In this document: positions 57,000 to 64,000 of the stretch, piece after piece
Layout: the number at the start of each line of letters is the position of its first letter
How positions within the stretch are numbered: position 1 is the first letter of the stretch
From: Leguminivora glycinivorella
Taxonomy: Eukaryota; Arthropoda; Insecta; Lepidoptera; Tortricidae
Reading direction: 5' to 3'
DNA length: 64,000 nt
Assembly: GCF_023078275.1 (NCBI RefSeq)
Contig: NC_062972.1
Location: forward strand, 11,530,191 to 11,594,190
Notes under the pieces: generated by a model
The model's database searches: none
What the model was told of the DNA's origin: nothing
What the model saw: the letters and a program-made list of their open reading frames with translations, nothing else
Made by a program: the position numbers and the translations under genes

Positions 57000-57352
57000 A
57001 GCGCTGGTGGCCTAGCGGTAAAAACGTGTGACTTTCTATCCGGAGATCAGGTACAAACCCCGCAATGTGATTTGATATTTTCCAGTCCTTTTCGGTGAAG
57101 GAAAACATCGTGTGGAAACCGAACTAATCCCAATAAATTCAAGTTAGGCACTGGTCCCACCGCGAGCTAGTAAGCTATGAGCTATCGGCGTGCAAATAAA
57201 AGAGACACGGCGATATTGATAGTTCACCGCTGGGCGAGTAACGAGGTGGAACCAGTGCCTTAACCCTTTGGGTTGGGATTAGTTATCTCCCACGAGCCGT
57301 AGCAAATGCCGGGATAACGCAAGCAGGACGTTCCCTCCCATATTAACCCTTA
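57000..57352 (+). repeat. tRNA-derived SINE (second type), interrupted by a MITE
   Basis: A box 'TGGCCTAGCGGTAAAAACG' and degraded B box 'GGTACAAACCCC', then 'TTTGATATTTTCCAGTCCTT', 'GAAGGAAAACATCGTGTGGA' and 'TAGCAAATGCCGGGATAACG'. It is a different SINE from that at 35128. The 57147-57259 MITE interrupts the body. Confidence 0.85.
57147..57259. mobile_element. 113-bp Harbinger-like MITE inside the SINE
   Basis: TIRs GGCACTGGTCCCACC / GGTGGAACCAGTGCC with TTA on both sides (57144-57146, 57260-57262). Interior 'GAGCTAGTAAGCTATGAGC'. Confidence 0.85.
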
Positions 57353-57355
57353 AAT

Positions 57356-58737
57356 GCATGGTGATGTATATGTCGCAGTAAGATAGATAAAGCCGTTATA
57401 TAGTTATAACCCTAGGAATATAATTATACGTCGTAACATAGTTAAACGAAAGCGATTAATTGCTATCTTACTAGGAATATAACTATAATACTAAACTAGT
57501 TTAGTCATATAGTTATATGACTGGATTCAGTTTAGTGAAATGATTGTAGACAGGAGTGCAGCGGTGCGGCGGAGGTATAGTTATAACCCTAGGGATATAA
57601 GGGAGCGATTCAGAACCATCTTACTAGGAATATAATTATAATACGGTATTTAAAATTGCAAACGGGACTTAATCGCGTATTACTATGTATTAAGTCCCGT
57701 TTGCAATTTTAAATATGTGTAAAAATCGTGAAAGTTTAAATCAGTGTTTTATAATACGTATAGCGGGACGATTTGGAATAACAACATCGTCACTGACGTT
57801 AGAACAAAGTTTATTTTGTATCGATCCGAACATAGTACACAAGGTTTGGTTACTAAACAAACGAATCCAAGCTATATTAGTTAAAACGTAACAGTTAGGG
57901 CATGCTCCCGGTATTTCCCGGTTCTTGATTTCCCGGGAAATCCCGGTAATTTAATCGCGGTAAGCAAATTTAAACCCAACATTCAAAATGACAAGGTTGT
58001 AATTAGGTACGAGTTCAATTTGTTATGACTTATGATAAACATTAAGATTAAACTGACAAACAACGTCAAACTCGTATAACGGAAAAAGTATCGTCCAAGT
58101 AACCAGCCAGTATTAATACCCCTAAATACTGAAAAAGGTAAGCAACCTCTAGCAATGTGATATACACAATGTCGCATTACGAATACAATAGAATGGGCAC
58201 GTAAAAAATAACTAATAATACAAATTAAACAAAAAATATTACCCCCATCAAGATATAGCTCAATCGATTCTACTCTCGATTCTGAACAAACTGATTTCAG
58301 GTTTTTAGTGTTAAGTGAAACACGGTGTATAACTATATTACTTAACTAGATACGTATTATAATTATATCCCTAGACTAAGTTTAATCCAGTGATATAATT
58401 ATATAACTAAACTGGTAACGTATTATAATTATATTCCTAGTAAGATGGTAAGGAATCGCTTTCGTTTAGCTATGTTACGGCATATAATTATATCCCTAGG
58501 GTTATAACTATACCTCCGCCGCACCGCCGCACTCCTGCCTACAATCATTTCACTAAACTGGATCCAGTCATATAACTATATGACTAAACTAGTTTAGTAT
58601 TATAGTTATACTCCTAGTAAGATAGCAATTAATCGCTTTCGTTTAACTATGTTACGACGTATAATTATATTCCTAGGGTTATAACTATATAACGGCTTTA
58701 TCTATCTTACTGCGACATATATATGCATCATATATTT
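57356..58737. mobile_element. 1.4-kb palindromic (foldback) element
   Basis: Left arm 57356-57655 and right arm about 58400-58737 are inverted copies. Outer ends are 'GTCGCAGTAAGATAGATAAA' and its complement; arms share 'GCAGCGGTGCGGCGGAGG' and repeated blocks of TATAACCCTAGG(A/G)ATATAATTATA and CTTACTAGGAATATAACTAT. The centre (57656-58400) holds a hairpin with AACGGGACTTAAT arms (57653-57717) and a 'CCCGGTATTTCCCGG' palindrome block (57910-57955), both probably separate insertions. No transposase ORF. It lies in the intron between exons A and B. Confidence 0.85.
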
Positions 58738-59228
58738 GATGGCCCGTGGCTCGATATGCAGCTATCCAAAATCACATTTATTGCTTAATTATTATTCATT
58801 ATTATTTAATATACAATTACTTAAATAAATTAAATAATATAATGATTTACTATTTATTATTTAAGGATTTAGATAAAATGGCGGAAAAGTGTAAAAAAAC
58901 AGGACGATGGCGATTTTTAGTATGTGATTTAGGCTGATTTTTTCGGAGTTAGTAATTAGTTTATGTTTAAACATTTTATCATAAAGGTTTCACAAATAGT
59001 GTACCTTTTCAATAGTAGTATTTTTTTTTAATAAACTTACCAATTACGATATATTTATATAAATAAGATTTTGCCTATTTAACTTCTAACACTGATTTAG
59101 TATAAAAATCGATCTTAAATATTTTTTAATTATTTTTCCCAGAGTCAGAAAGCCATTGTCTATCACATATTACTATCTCGTTAAAAGAAAAATTCATGCA
59201 TTTAAGGGTTAAATTGTTTTGCTTAAAG
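58738..59228. other. Intron DNA, nothing recognised
   Basis: AT-rich intronic sequence between the foldback element and the exon-B relic. Confidence 0.4.
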
Positions 59229-59360
59229 GTGGCGTGGTTACGTGTGGACACGTAGACGATCCTGACGATCGCGGGCCACGTGAACACTAAGAACCACAGG
59301 ATTGCTGTGAACCACAGCTTCACTACAGCTAATATTAGTCGCATTTTAACACAGCATACG
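59229..59360 (+). pseudogene. Partial duplicate of exon B (copy P2) with an in-frame stop
   Basis: 59229-59322 matches the first 94 bases of exon B with seven substitutions and no gaps; it is preceded by an AAAG acceptor-like end. Five changes are synonymous, one gives Ile to Asn and one converts CAG (Gln) to TAG. Homology ends after 'GTGAACCACAG'; what follows, 'AATATTAGTCGCATTTTAAC', resembles the flank of copy P1, not exon B. The second half of the Ig domain, including the F-strand cysteine, is absent, so inclusion would truncate the protein. Confidence 0.85.
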
Positions 59361-59458
59361 TACTTGCGGGCGAGGCCATACAGTATATCTAACTCGACTT
59401 CTAGTATGGACTCTATGCGAGAGCGCGAGTTGTGCTAAACCACCAGTTTTTTTCAAAG

Positions 59459-59666
59459 GTGGCGTGGTTACGCGTGGACACGCAGACTATCCTGACGATT
59501 GCGGGCCACGTGATCACGAAGAACCACAGGATCGCTGTGAACCACAGCGACAGGAGAGTGTGGTTCCTCCACATCCATGACGTGCGGCAGGCGGATCGCG
59601 GCTGGTACATGTGTCAGCTGAACACCGACCCTATGAAGAGTCAGACTGCCTACTTGGATGTTGTAG
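59459..59666 (+). CDS. DIP/lachesin-like Ig protein, exon B (rest of Ig1)
   Basis: Acceptor TTTTTTTCAAAG (ends 59458), donor GTGAGG (59667). Phase 0 start, phase 1 end, 69 codons plus one base. Encodes 'VAWLRVDTQTILTIAGHVIT', then 'NHRIAVNHSDRRVWFLHIHD' and 'DRGWYMCQLNTDP' to 'TAYLDVV'. The W of 'VAW' is the Ig core tryptophan, 'D.G.Y.C' is the F-strand signature with the second disulfide cysteine, and 'QLNTDPM' is highly typical of insect DIP/lachesin-like Ig1. Joined to exon A it completes one V-type Ig domain, the part that binds Dpr partners. A partial duplicate with a stop lies 230 bp upstream. Confidence 0.95.
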
Positions 59667-60121
59667 GTGAGGATATCAACCGACATATTGAACCCGAATA
59701 TATAACCTCCTTCTTCTTTATTTTCAGTAAAGAAGTTGGTTAAAAAGTGATTTTTATTGTTAGTTCTTTAAGTAGCGATACTTTTGTTACTGTTAACAAT
59801 ATCTGCAACTCCTATACTTATTTAATGCGATATCCTAAGCTGTTATAGGTCTATTCTCTTAATTATCTTAATTTACAGCAAAATGGCAGATTATTTTACC
59901 ATCAGCTTAGAAGTTTAAGGCGTCAGAGTCTAGATTGCCAGACCCTAGTTCGAACATCATATACATCAAACTAACTGTATTTAATTTGTAAGCATATTGA
60001 CTGATGTTTCATAGCTATGAAAAATATACCTAGCTTCCAGCTCCGAGCTTCAAGAGGAGTACAAGTTAGTTGCACAGTTCGAGCGATTGTGTACTAATTA
60101 TTGATTATGTAATTAATGTAG
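59667..60121. other. Intron between exons B and C
   Basis: 455-bp intron from GTGAGG to TTAATGTAG. No repeat recognised. Confidence 0.7.
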
Positions 60122-60286
60122 TGCCGCCGGATATACTGGACTATCCGACGAGCAGTGACCAGGTGGCGAGAGAGGGCGCCAACGTCTCGCTACGCTGCGC
60201 GGCGCACGGCGTGCCTACGCCGAATGTGGTCTGGCGGCGCGAGGCTGGAGACCTGCTGCCTGCAGCCAACTTTAGTGACACTCAAA
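60122..60286 (+). CDS. DIP/lachesin-like Ig protein, exon C (start of Ig2)
   Basis: Acceptor TAATTAATGTAG (ends 60121), donor GTAAGA (60287). It completes the split Val codon and reads 'VPPDILDYPTSSDQVAREGA', 'NVSLRCAAHGVPTPNVVWRR' and 'EAGDLLPAANFSDTQ', ending in phase 1. 'VPPDI' is the constant Ig1-Ig2 linker of DIP/lachesin-like proteins; the Cys in 'LRC' and the W in 'VVWRRE' are Ig2 core residues, and NVS and NFS are possible N-glycosylation sites. The exon is clearly GC-richer than its introns. The next exon (rest of Ig2 with its second cysteine) is not found before the LINE at 61880, so the gene probably continues beyond the window. Confidence 0.94.
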
Positions 60287-60624
60287 GTAAGACATTTAAA
60301 AAAATATGTTTTCAATGTTAAAGGATATATTATGTTTATTGTAGGTTTATGTCATAACAAAAAACTTAACTGTTAAACTAAAATATTAACGTAAATAAAT
60401 AAAAGCAAACTTTACTGCTGCATTGTATTGTTGCTCAAACAGCACTTCCCGTGTTTTGCTAGACTGATTATTTGAGCGAAACTGGCAAATTTTCGTTAAC
60501 GCTGACTTATGTTATTTTTTGTAAAAATTCCTTAAAAAGATGAAATTCATTATGCTGACTGATCCGTGATATAATCCGTTTCCCTGTTTTTTTTTTATTA
60601 ATACATTTTATATTTTTAAATGAA
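60287..60624. other. Intron DNA, nothing recognised
   Basis: AT-rich sequence after exon C. Confidence 0.5.
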
Positions 60625-60852
60625 TGAAAACGGGACTTAATCGTATGAGACTTACGTTTTTGGTCCGACGTTTCGAACGTAACATTACGCCAGTGGACTC
60701 CGTTGTCACAGGGAGCCTGGCCCGAAGTTGTATCAACGTCTTCTAGCTGACAGATTTCAAACTACCCGTACTTGATTGTCATTACGCATTACGTTAGTCA
60801 CTTTGCACACACACAACACTAATGTAAGTCTTACGCTATTAAGTCCCGTAGG
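60625..60852. repeat. Inverted-end repeat with 'ACGGGACTTAAT' termini
   Basis: 'AAACGGGACTTAATCGTATG' + 'AGACTTAC' (60627-60655) is loosely inverted at about 60825-60851 ('GTAAGTCTTACGCTATTAAG' + 'TCCCG'). Inside is 'GGTCCGACGTTTCGAACG'. The same terminal motif makes the small hairpin at 57653-57717. Probably the end of a retroelement, perhaps Penelope-like. Confidence 0.5.
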
Positions 60853-61534
60853 TACAATGTACCTATTTATCGCGAAATTTTAATGGCGCAACGCAAGTTA
60901 TTGAAGTTACCTATACCTTTAGACAAACATTTACAATTACCTTTTCTCTGTCTCATACTTTGAAAAAGAAACCATTTCTTGGACAAGTTGTTTCCTAAAG
61001 TCCTACAACGTAAACTTGATAGAATTGAAAATTTTTGAGCAAAAACAATTTGTATTTTTTTTGTGTTTACGTCTAAAAATAGCTAACGCTTAATTTACAT
61101 AAAAATAACATTGCTCACAGGATTAGCCCGTGTAAATCTCGCGCTACAAGTGTTTCAGTAATTTGAATTAAATTATTTGGCTCGTTGTAAAGAGATCCGA
61201 AATAGAAGAATTATCCTTTCTCCGGAGCTGTCTCGTTAGGACAAAGGGGGAAGACCGCCCCGAAATCGGTCTTTGTACATGTACAATTGTTGTAACCATT
61301 TTCCTTCCTAGAAAATATTCTTTCCTAAAATATTTTGATGAATTATAAATTTTAATCATACTCCAAGCTGTGCTCATACGTTAGAATTTTCCGGTTATTG
61401 TACAAATTAGTAGTGAAAAACTGATAACAAACGATGTAAATTGTCAAATTATTTTTTATCAAGCAAGCTGCTAACGAAACTGAACGTCCTCATATTAAAG
61501 GAAAAAAAGGAAGACTGGTCCTGAGGGCTCCTGT
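60853..61534. other. Nothing recognised
   Basis: AT-rich DNA, presumably intronic. The 69-codon - frame 61168-61377 shows no features. Confidence 0.4.
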
Positions 61535-61612
61535 AGTGATTAGTTAAGAGCTATGCACGGCAATGATGCGAGTTCAAGTCACGCCAAAGCGTAAATTTTC
61601 TCTTTTTTTTAA
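61535..61612 (+). repeat. tRNA-like pol III module
   Basis: Weak A box 'TAGTGATTAGTTAAGAG' and B box 'GAGTTCAAGTCACGCC', followed by a T8 run at 61604-61611. The stem structure is incomplete. Confidence 0.4.
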
Positions 61613-61879
61613 ACGGTTCTAACTCTATGAAATCTAAAATGTTAAACATCCCCTATGTCCAGGAATGTGGACAAAGGGATAGCACAGGGAGAGCGAGACC
61701 AAACAACCGGCTTCCAGCTAAAATATATATATATTGACAACTAACTATCAAACGAGAAAACAAAATATATACATAAACGTCATTGTAAAAAAACCATAAA
61801 CAAAAGGTATAAAAAGTATACAGATATACAATACAACCTATCGTCTGCGACACCCTACATAAACTTCGTCAGTTAAGGT

Positions 61880-64000
61880 TCAATTTTATTTATTTAATCG
61901 TATGGCTATAAACTGGTCGCTTACTAACAAACTATTATCAACTTAAGGACTACAATTTTATATCTAGCTTCTTCACCCAACGGGCTGCGTTCACATCAGG
62001 GCTGAGCAAGTCCAGGGAGTGGCCAGTGTATTTCCTCTTTGGGCAGTCATGAATTATGTGATGTATTGTCTGGGCAGAGGCTCCGCAGTCACATGTCGGA
62101 GAGTTTCTCCAGCCACACTTAAACATGTAGTCTCCGCAAAGCCCATGTTCCGTTCTAAGCCTATTCAACTGGCACCATTCCCGCCTGGGGGCCGAGAACC
62201 CAACTGGCTTCTGCGTGGGATCATAGGTTGCAACGTCTGCTCTAGGTGGATTTGCCTTCCATTCGTCCTTCCATCTTGCTTTAACATCGAAATCATTTTC
62301 CATAAGTAGTCGTGCTGTCTGGTAGGGCGGATGTCGGGATTTCAGACGGTGGCGTGGCGGGAACAGGAACTCATTGTAAATTGGCAGGTTTGGGTTTCTA
62401 GTTATTTTACATGCTTCATTAAGTAATGCTTGTTGCCTTCTAAGATGCGGAGGAGGTATATGGCTTAAAGTGGGCAGCCACTGCAAAGGGGTCGACTGTA
62501 TCGTGCCGGATATGCAGCGCATAGTTTTATGCAATTGGACATCGATTTTATGTATATGGGCACTATTTAGCCACACCGGAGCGCAATATTCTCCTGCTGA
62601 ATATACTAGACTAAGTCCAGTTGTACGTAGTACATCCGCGCCAGCTCCCCAAGACGTGCCAGTAAGTTTGTGTAAGATGTTGTTTCGGGTTACCAGTTTT
62701 TTATTCAACTTACTCAGGTGACAACGGTATGTCAGCGAGCGGTCGAGTGTGACACCAAGGTACTTAGGTTGTGGGTTGTATGCTAACACTCTCCCGTCGA
62801 AAGCAACCTTAGGGCAATATGTGGCCATTTGGTTATTTAGGTGGAAAGTGGCCACTTCTGTCTTGCTGGCGTTAGGAACTAATCTCCACGTTTTAAGGTA
62901 GTTATTAACGATCTCCAAGTCCCGTGTAAGTTGCTCTTCAGAAACCTTAAACATTTTATGCTGATATGTAAGAGAAATATCGTCAGCATACATAAACCTT
63001 CTGGAGGCCGTGTTTGGGAAGTCGTGCGTATAAAGGTTGAAAAGCAGCGGTGACATCGTCGAGCCTTGTGGGAGGCCATTTTGTAGCTTTCTGACGCGGC
63101 TATGCTTGTCCCCTAGGTGGACGACGAACTCTCGGTTGCTAAGCATATTATTTATTAAGCTCGTAATCCGCTGGCAGGGTACAACCTTCATTAGTTTAAG
63201 GAGCAACCCGTGTCGCCAGACGGTGTCGTAGGCTGCGGAGAGGTCAACGAAGACGGCCACTGTTTTCAATTCATTTTGAAACCCAGCTTCAATATGCGAT
63301 GTCAGCGACAGTACCTGGTCCACACAATTACGTCCGCCTCTGAACCCTGCTTGCTCCACCGGGACCACTTTATCAATTAGTGGGCTTATCCTATTTATGA
63401 GCAGCTTTTCCAGTAATTTATACACGCAACTGAGTAGGGCAATGGGTCTGTAGCTTTTTTCATCGCTAGCAGGTTTTTCGGGTTTGAGGATAGCAATTAC
63501 TTTAGCGAAATTAAATGTCGGGGGTAATTTATTCCTGGCTAGGATATCCGAAAAGAAAGCCGCTAACCATTTCACGCATTTAGGGCCGAGGTTCTTCAAG
63601 AATTCATTATAGATACCGTCCTGGCCTGCCGCTTTACCAAGAGCAAGCTGTTTGATAGCAGCACCCGTCTCTTCTAGAGAAAAACGCCTAGAAAGACCTT
63701 CGTCCACTGGTAGGGATTCTTTGAGCTCCTTGGCTAGCTTCTTGATATTTTTTGTGGCGGCATAGTCTCCCCTTACGCGTGATGTATCTACAATGCGATT
63801 CGCTATACAGTCTGTCAGCTTTTGAGAGGCATTGATTGTTTTGGATCCAGTTTTACCTGTAAGCTTATTTAGGACTCTCCACGCTTTCCTGCTTGATATT
63901 TTGAAATCTAATTTATCAACTGTGGCTATCCATTTGTTCTTACGCTCACCATCCAGTGACTGCAATAAGTCGAGCCCCACCTCCTGGTCTCCTGACTCTT
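61880..64000 (-). mobile_element. Non-LTR retrotransposon, 3' part, cut by window end
   Basis: The element's polymerase ORF is followed by a ~70-bp 3' UTR ending in an A/T-rich tail ('ATTAAATAAATAAAATTG' on the - strand, about 61881-61898). The 5' end lies outside the window, so length and target duplication cannot be seen. It inserts antisense to the Ig gene, presumably in one of its introns. Confidence 0.8.
61950..64000 (-). CDS. Reverse transcriptase ORF of a non-LTR retrotransposon (N-terminus outside window)
   Basis: Open without stops for over 670 codons from the window edge to TAG at 61950. The codon at 63980 is GTG and the frame stays open upstream ('ESGDQEV'), so the true start is beyond the edge. 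Numbering from 63980: linker 1-110; 'GKAAGQDGIYNEFLK' at 115; 'YRPIALLSCVYKLLEKLL' at 177; motif A 'VFVDLSAAYDTVW' at 243 with the catalytic Asp; motif B 'GLPQGSTMSPLLFNLY' at 302; motif C 'FMYADDISL' with YADD at 331; 'PKYLGVTLDRSLTYRCHL' thumb entry near 410; C-terminal knuckle 'CDCGASAQTIHHIIHDCP' at 630. This is the polymerase that copies the LINE RNA at a nicked target site. Catalytic residues are all present. The apurinic endonuclease domain expected upstream is not in view. The clade is not certain; the general form is Jockey-superfamily-like. Confidence 0.95.
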   Translation of the reverse strand, partial: ESGDQEVGLDLLQSLDGERKNKWIATVDKLDFKISSRKAWRVLNKLTGKTGSKTINASQKLTDCIANRIVDTSRVRGDYAATKNIKKLAKELKESLPVDEGLSRRFSLEETGAAIKQLALGKAAGQDGIYNEFLKNLGPKCVKWLAAFFSDILARNKLPPTFNFAKVIAILKPEKPASDEKSYRPIALLSCVYKLLEKLLINRISPLIDKVVPVEQAGFRGGRNCVDQVLSLTSHIEAGFQNELKTVAVFVDLSAAYDTVWRHGLLLKLMKVVPCQRITSLINNMLSNREFVVHLGDKHSRVRKLQNGLPQGSTMSPLLFNLYTHDFPNTASRRFMYADDISLTYQHKMFKVSEEQLTRDLEIVNNYLKTWRLVPNASKTEVATFHLNNQMATYCPKVAFDGRVLAYNPQPKYLGVTLDRSLTYRCHLSKLNKKLVTRNNILHKLTGTSWGAGADVLRTTGLSLVYSAGEYCAPVWLNSAHIHKIDVQLHKTMRCISGTIQSTPLQWLPTLSHIPPPHLRRQQALLNEACKITRNPNLPIYNEFLFPPRHRLKSRHPPYQTARLLMENDFDVKARWKDEWKANPPRADVATYDPTQKPVGFSAPRREWCQLNRLRTEHGLCGDYMFKCGWRNSPTCDCGASAQTIHHIIHDCPKRKYTGHSLDLLSPDVNAARWVKKLDIKL

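Noticed and set aside
59126..59686. - strand frames opposite exon B and its duplicate
   Set aside because: They are complements of the coding exon and its copy; similarity between them ('WFTAILWF.V.TWPAIVRIV') reflects the duplication, not a separate gene.
59432..59743. 103-codon frame as one exon
   Set aside because: It extends exon B into introns on both sides; the donor GTGAGG at 59667 and acceptor at 59458 define the true ends.
62019..63231. + strand frames opposite the LINE polymerase
   Set aside because: Shadows of a 2-kb - strand coding region with full RT motifs.

Overview
This is an AT-rich, gene-poor stretch of insect nuclear DNA. It is very probably from a moth or butterfly: I recognise many dispersed repeats as types common in lepidopteran genomes (tRNA-derived SINEs with a 'CCCGGGTTCGAATCCCGGTAAGG' type B box, the 'CCCGCGGCTTCGCTCGCG' repeat, the 'GGGTTCCGTAG' repeat and R1-clade LINE tails). 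There is no bacterial-style operon, no rRNA and no CRISPR array. This assignment rests on pattern recognition, not on a search.

The only host gene I can support is on the + strand near the right end. Three spliced exons (56173-56270, 59459-59666, 60122-60286) encode the first immunoglobulin domain and part of the second of a neuronal cell-surface protein of the DIP (Dpr-interacting protein) / lachesin-like family. Splice phases (2-0, 0-1, 1-1) fit together, and the joins fall at the family's usual places ('YR|VAW' and 'LDVV|VPPD'). The signal peptide, the end of Ig2, Ig3 and the membrane anchor are not recognisable here, so the gene runs past at least one edge. The intron before the second exon holds decayed partial copies of that exon (56882-56974 and 59229-59322).

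The other large coding region is an uninterrupted reverse-transcriptase ORF of a non-LTR retrotransposon on the - strand (61950 to the right edge), cut by the window end.

The remainder is layered mobile DNA. From left to right: a hAT-like non-autonomous element (811-2465) with a minisatellite carrying (CCTAA)3 motifs, itself hit by a 5'-truncated R1-clade LINE; a second copy (9487-10425) sitting inside an older foldback MITE; five pieces of a 430-bp family (4951, 18372, 22588, 23690, 26828); two near-perfect hairpins (16608, 21861); a perfect 136-bp tandem duplication (20999); remnants of LINE C-termini (30645, 32690, 37128, 39350); several MITEs with clear TIRs and target-site duplications (19177, 36004, 40868, 54599, 57147); an 805-bp element with 26-bp perfect TIRs (44941-45745); inverted pairs of dispersed repeats (38093/40562 and 47670/50320); and a 1.4-kb palindromic element (57356-58737). 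About ten tRNA-like RNA polymerase III modules are scattered throughout. Nearly all other open frames are short and look fortuitous.
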